A stretch of DNA of 64,000 nucleotides from the NCBI RefSeq assembly GCF_036541405.1, contig NZ_JAZHFS010000008.1, positions 124,001-188,000 of the forward strand. Reading direction: 5' to 3'. Below are positions 19,801-27,587 of this stretch, piece after piece. The stretch's first letter is position 1. Each line of letters starts with the position of its first letter. Position numbers and translations under genes: made by a program. The notes below the pieces were generated by a model. It was not told the DNA's origin, ran no database searches, and was given only the letters and a program-made list of their open reading frames with translations. Source of the DNA: Clostridium_AD frigoriphilum. Its GTDB lineage: Bacteria > Bacillota > Clostridia > Clostridiales > Clostridiaceae.

Positions 19801-20071
19801 TTACAGTAGCCACATCCTCATTACTACTACTCCAAATTACTGCTTTATTCGCAGCATTAGCTGGTAATACAGTAGCTTTCAGACTTAATGTTGGCCCACC
19901 TACAATTAGAGTTTGGTTTCCTTGAGAAGTAGTTACAGTAGTGGCACTAATTGCTGATAAATTCACTGCAGCGCGTGTATTATAAACAGATACTTGGATT
20001 TGATATAATAGAGCTATTGTAAAAATTACTAATAAGTTCTTTACTGTAATTATTTTATGTTTTGTTATCAA
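16829..20071 (-). CDS. Secreted protein of twelve BIG2 Ig-like domains
   Basis: 1080 residues. A signal peptide or anchor (TVKNLLVIFTIALLYQIQVSV) is followed only by BIG2 domains, each with the W-x-S-(S/G)-N-x-x-(V/I)-A-x-V core and a G-x-V-T-x-I turn. Three domain subtypes repeat in fixed order four times, with a period of about 260 residues. There is no catalytic domain, LPXTG, SLH or LysM motif. The last domain is followed by only seven residues (ATGVIIN) that match the start of another unit, so an ancestral protein may have been longer. The TTG at 20071 follows GGGAGTGG. Adhesion or a cell-surface spacer role is likely, but unproven. Confidence 0.85.
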   Translation of the reverse strand: MITKHKIITVKNLLVIFTIALLYQIQVSVYNTRAAVNLSAISATTVTTSQGNQTLIVGGPTLSLKATVLPANAANKAVIWSSSNEDVATVSAAGIVTPIGEGTAMIVVRTVDGGHIDTCIVNVTKSDVSGMTLTPNMVTLKIKGTTTLNPKILPLDASNKTVIWYSGNEDVAKVSDKGVVTAITPGSAGIIGKTVDGNYQVYCLVYVPEEVNSITLSPNNVKFALGDTPVTISAKIMPDNLSIKSITWTSSNYGIVNVDSNGRVTPMSGGSAVITATSTYDKTKKSTCNVTVTGPITDTKIHATGITLKPKQLDLKDGTPYTLTQVITPTNAVNKAVIWSSSNESVATVSDKGIVTPISTGTTLIMVTTVDRGNVDGCVVNVTKKDVTGVILSNNYATLKIKSTLTLKPEIVPSKATNQTIIWSSGNEDVAKVSDTGIVTAITSGSAGIIGRTVDGDYSVYCLVYVPEVIDNITLSQNSLKFDLGGAATVLSAKIMPDNFSLKDIMWTSSNYNIADVDSNGRVTPKAGGKAVITATSVYDKTKKATCSVTVNGPITDTKIHATGITLKPKQLNLIAGTPSTLTQVISPSNAANKAVTYSSSNENVATVSTTGVVTPIAEGFTLIVVTTVDRGNMDSCVVNVTKQDVTGMTLTNNYATLKIKSTLTLKPDIFPVNASNQTVIWSSGNEDVAKVSDTGIVTAISSGSAGIIGKTVDGNYLVYCLVYVPEVIDSITLSQNSLKLKLGDAAVTLSAKIMPDDLSVKDILWTSSNYGIANVDSNGRVVSISGGSAVITATSVYDKTKKATCSVNVIGPISGDLKVHATSISIKPIVNPSIVGTPFTLTTVINPSNAVNKAVTWSSSNENVAVVSATGVVTPIAEGMTLIIVTTVDRGIMDACFVNVTKQDITEMTLIKNSATLKIKSTLSLKPVILPTNASNKTIIWSSGNEDVASVSDDGIVTAITAGTTGIIGRSVEGNHLVYCIVYVPEQVDNIILNQNSLKFKLGDSSVNLSAIVMPENQKVKRVTWTSSNPIVANVDSNGRVTPTSGGTTTITATSVDDTTKKATCSVTVLQPATGVIIN
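16850..19935 (-). repeat. Four ~780-bp higher-order repeat units
   Basis: The BIG2 gene consists of tandem units of about 777-780 bp, each encoding three BIG2 subtypes. Unit junctions are marked by a near-identical stretch encoding HATGI(T/S)LKP, at about 17605, 18385 and 19160. Such repeats favour recombination and copy-number change. Confidence 0.8.
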
Positions 20072-20137
20072 TTTTCCACTCCCTTTATTAAGATGAACGA
20101 TCAATTTTCAATAAAATATATGTCTACCTATTTTAAC

Positions 20138-20167
20138 ATTATCTTCTATATATCGGTAATTTGTCAA
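20138..20167 (-). promoter_or_regulatory. Promoter of the BIG2 protein gene
   Basis: Minus-strand TTGACA (20162-20167), 18-base spacer, GATAAT (20138-20143), about 65 bases before the TTG start. The -35 box is a perfect sigma-A match. Confidence 0.6.
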
Positions 20168-20210
20168 TATACTTTAACTATAAGACAATTTTACATTTTT
20201 TAAAAACAAA

Positions 20211-20256
20211 AGTACTCTATATCGCAGACTTTTCTTTGTCTACTTTATAGAGTACG
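20211..20256 (-). terminator. Terminator of cadA
   Basis: GTACTCTATA (20212-20221) pairs with TATAGAGTAC (20246-20255), and flanking ACAAAAGT/ACTTTTGT extends the stem imperfectly. On the minus strand it is followed by a T-rich tract, just after the cadA stop. Confidence 0.75.
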
Positions 20257-20296
20257 TTTAACTTTTGTTCTTATTAATCTTTTTACTATTTTAAAT

Positions 20297-22441
20297 TTAA
20301 GACTTCATAGCTCTCATAGAATTTAAAACTGCAATCAAAGCAACTCCTACATCTCCAAAAACTGCTTCCCACATATTTGCCATTCCAAACACTGCAAAGA
20401 TCAATATAGCTGCTTTTACACCTAGTGCAAATACAATATTTTGCATAACAATCTTCTTTGTTTTTTTAGCAATTTTGATAGCCTCGGCAATCTTTGATGG
20501 TTCATCTGTCATTATTACTATATCAGCAGCTTCTATTGCAGCATCTGAACCCACACCGCCCATAGCAATTCCAATATCTGCTCTTGCAAGCACTGGCGCA
20601 TCATTGATGCCATCTCCTACAAATACTATTTTTCCTTTAGGTGACTTTTCATTTTGAAGTTTTTCAAGCTTTTCTACCTTATCCTGCGGAAGAAGTTCTG
20701 AGTAAACTTCATCAACGCCAAGAACTTTTCCAATATTATTTGCTATATCTTTATTATCACCAGTAAGCATTACTATTTTTTTAACACCCATTGACTTTAA
20801 TTTTTTTATAGCAGAAATAGAATCATCTTTTATCTCATCGGATATTATAATGCTACCAACATATATATTGTCTATAGCTACATATATTATAGAACCAACA
20901 TTTTCACCTTTAGCGTAAGAAATTTTCTCACTATCCATGAGCTTTGAATTACCAGCTAGGACATATTTTCCTTTTACTTTAGCTCTAATACCCTTTCCAG
21001 CTATTTCTTCCACGTCTTCAATATCTTTTTTGTTTACTTCTTTACCATAAGCTTTTAATATAGATGTTGCAATAGGATGATTAGAATAACTTTCAACAAA
21101 TGCTGCATACTCTAATAATTCCTCTTCACTTATTTCTCCTTCTACATGCATTTTTGTAACCTTAAATACTCCTTTAGTTAGTGTCCCTGTTTTATCGAAA
21201 ACTACCATTTCCACACTATTAAGTGCCTCTAAGTAGTTTCCACCTTTAACTAAAATTCCACTTTTTGATGCTCCACCTATTCCTCCAAAGAATCCGAGTG
21301 GAATAGATATCACTAAAGCGCAAGGACAAGATACTACTAAGAATACAAGTGCTCTATATACCCACTGCGAGAAAGTAGCACCAGGTATTAAAATTGGCGG
21401 AATCACCGCAAGTACAACAGCACTTATAACTACAATAGGTGTGTAATATCTTGCAAATTTAGTTATAAAGTTTTCAGTTGGTGCTTTTTTACTACTAGCA
21501 TTTTTAACTAAATCTAATATTTTTGCTAAAGCTGATTCGCCAAACTCTTTTTTCACCTCTATAGTTAATAACCCATTTTTATTTATGCAGCCTGCTAAAA
21601 TTTCATCACCAGCACTTACTTCTCTTGGAACTGATTCACCAGTTAAGGCAGATGAATCAACTAACGAACTTCCTTCTATAACACTACCATCTAAAGGTAC
21701 TTTTTCACCAGGTTTTACTATTATAATATCTCCAATGTGTACCTCATCCGGATCAACTTTTACTATTTCATCATTAATTTTCTTATTTGCATAATCTGGT
21801 CTTATATCCATTAGTGCAGATATTGACTTTGTGGATTTGTTTACAGCTACATCCTGGAAAAATTCTCCTACTTGATAAAAAAGCATAACCCCAACACCTT
21901 CTGGGAATTGTCCTATAGAAAATGCTCCCACTGTTGCAATTACCATCAAGAAATTTTCATCAAAAATTTCTCCTCTCAATATATTTTTTATGGCAACCAC
22001 TAATACGTCTCCACCAATTAATAAATAACTTATAAGATATAATGAAAATTCAAACCAGTAATCTAATTTTAATATAACTGCTATAATGTAAATTACAAAA
22101 CCTACCGAAAAACGTATAATTTTATTTTTATTATTTCCTTCTTCCCCATCATTATGTCCATGATCATGATTATGGGAATGTCCCTCATATTTAACTCCAT
22201 GAATGTCACTTTGTATAAAATTAACGTCGGGTTCTATCCTCTTAACTATTTTTTTTGCTTCATCTATGACTTTTAATATTTTATCCTCGCTTTGAAATTG
22301 TATCACCAAATTTTTACTAATAAAGTTTATATTCGCATCGGATACTCCATCTAACTTTCTACATTGAGTTTCAATTTTATTGGCACAATTTACGCAACAT
22401 AGACCCTCTAAAATGAATTCCCTTCTTATTATATCCTCCAT
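20297..22441 (-). CDS. cadA: Cd2+/Zn2+/Pb2+-exporting P1B-type ATPase CadA
   Basis: 714 residues: an N-terminal heavy-metal domain with C15-C-V-N-C19, a His-rich linker (GHSHNHDHGHND, about 87-98), eight membrane helices with the transport motif S-C-P-C-A-L-V-I-S, the phosphorylation site D-K-T-G-T-L-T-K-G, the actuator T-G-E-S motif and the hinge G-D-G-I-N-D-A-P. The CPC motif and His-rich tail indicate the Zn/Cd/Pb subclass (P1B-2). It pumps the ions out of the cell. It lies 68 bases after cadC, and the pair is presumably induced by metal through CadC. Confidence 0.94.
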   Translation of the reverse strand: MEDIIRREFILEGLCCVNCANKIETQCRKLDGVSDANINFISKNLVIQFQSEDKILKVIDEAKKIVKRIEPDVNFIQSDIHGVKYEGHSHNHDHGHNDGEEGNNKNKIIRFSVGFVIYIIAVILKLDYWFEFSLYLISYLLIGGDVLVVAIKNILRGEIFDENFLMVIATVGAFSIGQFPEGVGVMLFYQVGEFFQDVAVNKSTKSISALMDIRPDYANKKINDEIVKVDPDEVHIGDIIIVKPGEKVPLDGSVIEGSSLVDSSALTGESVPREVSAGDEILAGCINKNGLLTIEVKKEFGESALAKILDLVKNASSKKAPTENFITKFARYYTPIVVISAVVLAVIPPILIPGATFSQWVYRALVFLVVSCPCALVISIPLGFFGGIGGASKSGILVKGGNYLEALNSVEMVVFDKTGTLTKGVFKVTKMHVEGEISEEELLEYAAFVESYSNHPIATSILKAYGKEVNKKDIEDVEEIAGKGIRAKVKGKYVLAGNSKLMDSEKISYAKGENVGSIIYVAIDNIYVGSIIISDEIKDDSISAIKKLKSMGVKKIVMLTGDNKDIANNIGKVLGVDEVYSELLPQDKVEKLEKLQNEKSPKGKIVFVGDGINDAPVLARADIGIAMGGVGSDAAIEAADIVIMTDEPSKIAEAIKIAKKTKKIVMQNIVFALGVKAAILIFAVFGMANMWEAVFGDVGVALIAVLNSMRAMKS

Positions 22442-22509
22442 TTTCTCGCCTCGCTTTCAAAGTTTTTACGTTCTTTTATATTATGAATTATTGTTTATGT
22501 AATAGAATA

Positions 22510-22872
22510 TTATCTAAGTTCTTTTATGTGTGTAAGTCCTTGATCAAATATTTGTTTAACATGCTGATCGTCCAATGAATAATAGACAACCTTACCCTCA
22601 CGTCTATACTTAACAAGTCTAGCATTCTTAAGTACACGCAATTGATGTGAAATAGCTGATTGAGTCATAATAAGAAGAGCTGCTATATCACAAACACACA
22701 TTTCAGTTTCAAAAAGCACACAAAGGATTTTAATTCTTGTACTATCTCCAAAAACCTTAAAAAGTTCCGCTAGATCTGATAAAGTCTCTGCTGGTGGTAT
22801 TAATCTTCTTACTTTTTCTATCTCATCTTCATGAACAGTTGCGCAATGACAAAACTCTATATCTTTCTCCAT
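22510..22872 (-). CDS. cadC: CadC-type ArsR/SmtB metal-responsive repressor
   Basis: 120 residues with a winged helix (CVCDIAALLIMTQSAISHQLRVLKNA). Both known metal sites are visible: the alpha3N thiolate site as C8, C10, C59 and C61, and the alpha5 site as D102, H104, H115 and E118 with the same spacing as in SmtB. It should release DNA on binding Cd, Pb or Zn and so derepress cadC-cadA. The S. aureus protein uses C7, C11, C58 and C60, so the N-terminal pair is spaced differently here. AAAGGGG precedes the ATG. Confidence 0.93.
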   Translation of the reverse strand: MEKDIEFCHCATVHEDEIEKVRRLIPPAETLSDLAELFKVFGDSTRIKILCVLFETEMCVCDIAALLIMTQSAISHQLRVLKNARLVKYRREGKVVYYSLDDQHVKQIFDQGLTHIKELR

Positions 22873-22889
22873 CTATATTCCCCTTTCAT

Positions 22890-22948
22890 ATGAACATATG
22901 AATTGTTGTTCATACGTTCATTATATGATACCCAACAATACTTGTCAA
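22890..22948 (-). promoter_or_regulatory. cadCA promoter and CadC operator
   Basis: Minus-strand TTGACA (22943-22948), exactly 17 bases, TATAAT (22920-22925): a perfect sigma-A promoter. An inverted repeat, ATGAACATATGAA (22890-22902) and TTCATACGTTCAT (22909-22921), with 12 of 13 pairs and a 6-base spacer, starts at the -10 box and covers the likely transcription start. This is the expected place for a repressor of the ArsR family. Confidence 0.85.
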
Positions 22949-23005
22949 CATTCCCTTAAAATATTTTTTCACTTGGTAATTCCATTGTTAATACATCATC
23001 CTACA

Positions 23006-23098
23006 TTAGGGGATAGTTAATAACTTTAGTATTATTAATCCTTGATATAACTCGGGTTGACGTTAGGGGACACTTAATAACTATTGTATTATCAACCT
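23006..23098. repeat. Two imperfect direct repeats upstream of cadC
   Basis: Two similar segments of about 37 bases, TTAGGGGATAGTTAATAACT... (from 23006) and TTAGGGGACACTTAATAACT... (from 23063), are offset by 57 bases in the 303-base gap between the cad promoter and the methyltransferase terminator. No gene is present. Function unknown. Confidence 0.6.
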
Positions 23099-23117
23099 AG
23101 TAAATATCACAAAAAAT

Positions 23118-23155
23118 AAAAACTCGCATCATGCATTTGCATGATGCGAGTTTTT
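23118..23155 (-). terminator. Terminator of the methyltransferase/reductase gene
   Basis: A perfect 18-bp stem (23118-23135 with 23138-23155) with core ACTCGCATCATGCA, A/T-flanked on both sides, a few bases after the minus-strand stop. Confidence 0.88.
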
Positions 23156-23175
23156 AATTCACTAAACAATTTAAT

Positions 23176-24942
23176 CTAATAACTATCTATAGTACCTATA
23201 TTCTTAATGATTTCAGAAATTATATCGATTCTTTTAAATGGTGTAATAAGATAATATCCATCTACATAATTATAAATTTCTCTTGCAATATCTGTAGATA
23301 TCTTAATTGCAAGAATTGTAGCTTCCTCTTTTGAAATACCATTGTATAGCTCCGTGATTTCATCAGAAACAGTTATCCCTGAAATTTCATTATTCATAAA
23401 ACAAGCGTTCCTATGACTTACAATTGGAATAATCCCACCTAGGATTTTAGCAGGCAACTCCTTGCGTGCTTGTTTTAAGTTCTCTACAGCTTGCTTTGAT
23501 AAAATTGGTTGTGTTAAAAACATAGTTACACCATTTTCTATTTTCTTTTTTGCGTGGTCAAGTTGACTACTAAAATTAACAGCATTTACATTTAAGGCAC
23601 CACAAACATTAAAAGGTGATGAGAATGTTGTCTCATTTAAATTAGTAATGTAATTGGCAAGTATTGCAGAATTAAAGCTAAACATTGCCTTAACCTCATC
23701 CCGCTCAGCCGATGGTATAGGGTCACCAGTTACCACTAAAACATTATTTACTCCCTCAATGCTTAAGCCTAAAAGCAATGCTTTAGTCGCATTAATATTT
23801 CTATCTCGACAAGTCATATGAGGAATAGTTGTAACGTCAAGTTCTCTCTTTAACTTACAAGCAAGTAAGCTGCTATCTACTCTAACTCTTGCAACTGGAC
23901 AATCTGCAATAGTTATTGCATCAACTCCTTGCTCCTTAAGACTTTTAGCACTATTCATAAAAAAATCTATCCCCGTATCCATCGGTGGATCAAGTTCCAC
24001 CGCAATAATCTTTTTCCCAAGCTTGATTTTTTCAAGAAGAGAATTTTTAACTATAAGTTTTTCAAACTTAATTTTTTCTATATTTATGCTTGGTACAATT
24101 TCATGTGGAGATAATCCTTCTATATTCGCTACAGTTTCTCTTATAAATTCTGGAGTTGTACCACAGCATCCACCTATTATCGCTACACCTTGTTTTGCTA
24201 TTTCTAACATTTGCCTTGCAAAATATTCTTTAGTATTATTAAAAAACGTACGATTATTTATTACTGTTGGATACCCCGAATTTGGCATAACGGAGATTGT
24301 TTTATTTTCTATATTAAGAGTTTTAATATATTTTAATAAATGATTTGGCCCCGAAAAACAGTTAAAGCCACAAGCATCTATACTTGATATATTAAAAACT
24401 TTCTCTATAAATTTTTCACCTGATATACCATTTCTTGTGAACCCTTCTGGTGAAACTGCAAGTTCCATCAAAATATATGCCTTTGGATTTTTTTCCTTAA
24501 TATATTTAGAAATTTGGGCTAGATATTCATCGCTACTAAAAGTTTCGAATATAAAGTGCGTTGCACCGAGTTCTAAAAACAAATCTACTATTTCTTTATA
24601 TGCCTCCCATAAATCCAGCGTCTCTAAAAATGGGATTGGTCCAATATCCGCAAAAACCAAAACATCAGTGCCCTTTGTTGCCTCACTTGCTATTTCATAA
24701 CCTTTTACAATCACATCTTTTACTCCATTAAAATCACTTTCAAGGCTAATTCTATTTGCAGCAAATGTATTTGTTTTAATAGCCTTGCAACCTGCATCTA
24801 TATATTCCTTATGTATATTTAATATGGTATTTCTATCATAAATATTTGCAAGCTCACATTTAGATAATGGGTTTTCTTTGATACTTGCATAATATGTCCC
24901 CATAGCACCATCAAAAATCAGTGGTAATTCCTTAACATTCAT
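23176..24942 (-). CDS. Bifunctional homocysteine S-methyltransferase/methylene-THF reductase
   Basis: 588 residues with two fused domains. Residues about 1-285 form the homocysteine methyltransferase barrel, with the Zn ligands as one Cys in GFNCFSGP and the Cys pair of G-G-C-C-G-T-T-P. Residues about 305-588 match MetF, methylenetetrahydrofolate reductase (AVELDPPM, VLVVTGDP). Bacillus YitJ has the same arrangement. It supplies a methyl group for methionine synthesis, using folate reduced in the same chain. The ATG at 24942 follows AAAGGAG; an earlier in-frame Met lacks one. I see no SAM riboswitch in the 5' gap. Confidence 0.9.
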   Translation of the reverse strand: MNVKELPLIFDGAMGTYYASIKENPLSKCELANIYDRNTILNIHKEYIDAGCKAIKTNTFAANRISLESDFNGVKDVIVKGYEIASEATKGTDVLVFADIGPIPFLETLDLWEAYKEIVDLFLELGATHFIFETFSSDEYLAQISKYIKEKNPKAYILMELAVSPEGFTRNGISGEKFIEKVFNISSIDACGFNCFSGPNHLLKYIKTLNIENKTISVMPNSGYPTVINNRTFFNNTKEYFARQMLEIAKQGVAIIGGCCGTTPEFIRETVANIEGLSPHEIVPSINIEKIKFEKLIVKNSLLEKIKLGKKIIAVELDPPMDTGIDFFMNSAKSLKEQGVDAITIADCPVARVRVDSSLLACKLKRELDVTTIPHMTCRDRNINATKALLLGLSIEGVNNVLVVTGDPIPSAERDEVKAMFSFNSAILANYITNLNETTFSSPFNVCGALNVNAVNFSSQLDHAKKKIENGVTMFLTQPILSKQAVENLKQARKELPAKILGGIIPIVSHRNACFMNNEISGITVSDEITELYNGISKEEATILAIKISTDIAREIYNYVDGYYLITPFKRIDIISEIIKNIGTIDSY

Positions 24943-25247
24943 ATATTTCTCCTTTCTCTCAAACATACAATCTTATATTTAATAATCATCAAAAATTTCT
25001 TTAGGCTAATTATATCAAAAAATTCTGATTATAGTATACTTTAGAAAAAGTAATACTTAAAGCTTTAAAAATACATTTGATATAATTACTCTACATATCT
25101 AAATTATTTTCTTGCATATTACCATAAATGAAGCGTAAGATAACATTAGGATATTAAAGCAATAAGAATGTCTCATAATCAAGAAAAATATTTTCCTCGC
25201 ATTGTACATAAGTAAAAAATAAATCTTAAATGAAATGGGTGATATCG

Positions 25248-26462
25248 ATGGCTAAAAAAATTATAATAGTAGGTAGTGGCATTACAGCAATAACAGCTAT
25301 TAAAGCAATTAGAGAAATAGATTTAGATTCAGATATATGTTTAATTGGAGAAGAAAAATTTTATCCATATACCAGAATAAAATTATCCAAAAGTTTATTC
25401 GATAACCTTGAAGAAAATAATATACTTATTCAAAAAAAAGAGTGGTATGAACAAAATAACGTGAAAATATTAATTAATACTAAAGTGGTAAGTATAGATT
25501 CAAATTCACATGAAGTATCCTTATCTAATGAAAGTAAACTTAGTTATGATAAATTGTTAATTGCAAACGGTGCAAGTAATAACGTACCTCCAGTTGATGG
25601 TATAGGTATGAACGGAGTATACACACTTCGGGGTCTTAATGACGCTTTAAATATTAAAGAGAAGCTTAATGAGAACACGAATGTAATAGTTCTTGGTGGA
25701 GGAATACTTGGCCTTGAAATGGCCTTCATATTACATCAGCATAACATCAAAGTTACAATTGTTGAATTATGTCCAAGGCTTATGCCTCGCCAATTAGACG
25801 ATAAAGCATCAGAGATATTAAAAAGCAAAATACAAGCTTGTGGAATACAAATATTAACTAACACTTGTGTAAATAAAATAATAGGCACTGATAATAAAGT
25901 AGAAGGAATTCTTATAAACGAAAATGTAGAATTAAAGTGTGACATAGTTATTCACTCAATAGGTATTAAACCTAATATGGACCTAATTTTAAAGACTGAT
26001 ATTAAAAGAGAAAGAGGAATACTCGTAAACAATAAAATGGAAACTAATATAAAAGACATTTATGCAGCAGGTGATATTGCAGAATTTGATAATCAAGTTA
26101 TTGGATTATGGAATATTGCTATATCACAAGGAAAAGTTGCAGGGTACAATATTTCAGGGCGTGATGCTGTATATGAAAAGATTACTCCAGTAACAATGCT
26201 AAATGCTTTTGGTATTTCTTTGTTTTCTATGGGATGTATAGAAGAATCCAGTTCTACGAAAGTATTATCATATGAAGATATTAATGGAACCGGCTATAAA
26301 AAGATATTTATAAAAAATAATAAGATTATTGGTGCAATTGTAATAGGTGATGCTAGAAGATCACCACTTCTTAAATCTGCCATTGAAAAAGAATTACCCT
26401 TAGATGGAATAAACTTATCTGATATATCCGTAGACGAGTTATTAGACAAATTAAAAAAGTAG
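25248..26462 (+). CDS. FAD/NAD(P)-dependent oxidoreductase, NADH:rubredoxin reductase-like
   Basis: 404 residues of the two-dinucleotide-fold flavoprotein family. The FAD motif is G-S-G-I-T-A-I-T-A near the N terminus, the NAD motif is V-L-G-G-G-I-L-G-L-E, and the second FAD motif is I-Y-A-A-G-D-I-A-E. No redox-active CxxxxC pair is present, so it is not a disulfide reductase. It resembles clostridial NADH:rubredoxin oxidoreductase and the NirB N-terminal half, which pass electrons to rubredoxin in O2/ROS defence. No rubredoxin gene is adjacent. The ATG at 25248 follows GGGTGAT; the upstream ATG at 25230 has no ribosome site. Confidence 0.8.
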   Translation: MAKKIIIVGSGITAITAIKAIREIDLDSDICLIGEEKFYPYTRIKLSKSLFDNLEENNILIQKKEWYEQNNVKILINTKVVSIDSNSHEVSLSNESKLSYDKLLIANGASNNVPPVDGIGMNGVYTLRGLNDALNIKEKLNENTNVIVLGGGILGLEMAFILHQHNIKVTIVELCPRLMPRQLDDKASEILKSKIQACGIQILTNTCVNKIIGTDNKVEGILINENVELKCDIVIHSIGIKPNMDLILKTDIKRERGILVNNKMETNIKDIYAAGDIAEFDNQVIGLWNIAISQGKVAGYNISGRDAVYEKITPVTMLNAFGISLFSMGCIEESSSTKVLSYEDINGTGYKKIFIKNNKIIGAIVIGDARRSPLLKSAIEKELPLDGINLSDISVDELLDKLKK

Positions 26463-26498
26463 ATCAAAAATACAATACTTAATTTACACAAAATAAAT

Positions 26499-26540
26499 GC
26501 CAGGATTTTTAATCATATAATGATAAAAACCTGGCTTTTT
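26499..26540. terminator. Bidirectional terminator, flavoprotein/surE
   Basis: GCCAGG-A-TTTTT pairs with AAAAA-CCTGGC, followed by TTTTT. It lies between convergent genes. Confidence 0.85.
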
Positions 26541-26545
26541 CTTAA

Positions 26546-27298
26546 TTAGAACCATTTACCTACATCATTTAATATTTCAAAATTAGTTAGATCATAATGA
26601 AGTGGAGTTACAGTAACGTACCCATCTTTAAAATATATTGTATCGGAATCTTCCTCATGAATATCTTTTGCCGTGCCCTTAATCTGATACTGAGTTTCAT
26701 TATTTTCTCCAATAGATTCTACATATTTATTATTATACAATCTGCTTCCAATTTTACACACTTTAATTCCTTTTATTTTATTCTCTGCAAGCATTGGAAC
26801 ATTTACATTTAATACAATGTCATTATTAATTTTATTTTGGATAGCCTTAAGAAGTATCACCCCAGCATATTTAGCCGCTATGTCATAATTTTCAGTATTG
26901 TCATCAAACTCTACTGAAACCGCCATTGCTGGTATTTTATATATAGTAGCTTCTATTGCTGCAGAAACAGTTCCGGAATATAAAACATCTGTACCTAAGT
27001 TAAAACCTCTATTAATTCCTGATACTACCATATCTATTTTAGCATCAGTAAGTTTATTTATTGCAATTTTTACACAATCCGCTGGCGTTCCATCTACACT
27101 ATAAGCTTTTGCTTTTAATCCTTTGAGCTTAGTTTCTTTAACAATAAGTGGTCTTGTAAGAGTTATTGAATGCCCACATGCACTACGCTCTTTATCTGGT
27201 GCTACGATAATTACTTCATGATTTTTTTCAAGTTCTTTAGCTAAGGCATATATTCCTTTTGCGTTTATACCATCGTCGTTTGTCAGTAACAATCTCAT
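26546..27298 (-). CDS. surE: 5'/3'-nucleotidase SurE
   Basis: 250 residues. The N terminus L-L-T-N-D-D-G-I supplies the metal-binding aspartates; other family blocks are V-A-P-D-x-E-R-S-A-C-G-H-S-I-T, G-T-P-A-D-C-V-K and S-G-I-N-R-G-F-N-L-G-T-D-V-L-Y-S-G-T-V. It removes phosphate from nucleoside monophosphates as a cytosolic survival and housekeeping phosphatase. The ATG at 27298 is preferred; one two codons earlier abuts the TTGGAGGA site. It is transcribed alone. Confidence 0.95.
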   Translation of the reverse strand: MRLLLTNDDGINAKGIYALAKELEKNHEVIIVAPDKERSACGHSITLTRPLIVKETKLKGLKAKAYSVDGTPADCVKIAINKLTDAKIDMVVSGINRGFNLGTDVLYSGTVSAAIEATIYKIPAMAVSVEFDDNTENYDIAAKYAGVILLKAIQNKINNDIVLNVNVPMLAENKIKGIKVCKIGSRLYNNKYVESIGENNETQYQIKGTAKDIHEEDSDTIYFKDGYVTVTPLHYDLTNFEILNDVGKWF

Positions 27299-27472
27299 TT
27301 TCATTCCTCCAATTATTTACTACAATACATATAATTTTATAACATATATATTTATATATTATAACAATAGATACATATGGGCAAATATAAATTTATATTC
27401 TAATATCCTTCAACTCATTAAATCATCTCTTAGGCCTCTGAAGTCTTAAAAGTAATCTCTTTCAAACTTTTG

Positions 27473-27501
27473 TTGACTATACCTAAGTTTGATATTAAAA
27501 T
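27473..27501 (+). promoter_or_regulatory. Promoter of the APC permease gene
   Basis: TTGACT (27473-27478), 17-base spacer, TAAAAT (27496-27501), about 90 bases before the permease start. No riboswitch or T-box feature is visible in the leader. Confidence 0.5.
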
Positions 27502-27587
27502 TATATAGAAATAATATAATTTTAATTTTAGGATGTAATTATTCGCTAACTGTATACAAAATACTAAAGAAGAAAGGATGATTTATT

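Noticed and set aside
17304..19925. Several plus-strand ORFs inside the BIG2 gene.
   Set aside because: They recur with the 780-bp repeat and are antisense shadows of the Thr/Val/Ser-rich coding strand, without ribosome sites.
23006..23098. The paired repeats as a CRISPR array.
   Set aside because: Only two diverged repeats, no further units and no cas genes.
24967..25247. Search for a SAM riboswitch before the homocysteine methyltransferase/reductase gene.
   Set aside because: No S-box helices or core motifs are visible; only a weak -10-like box is present.
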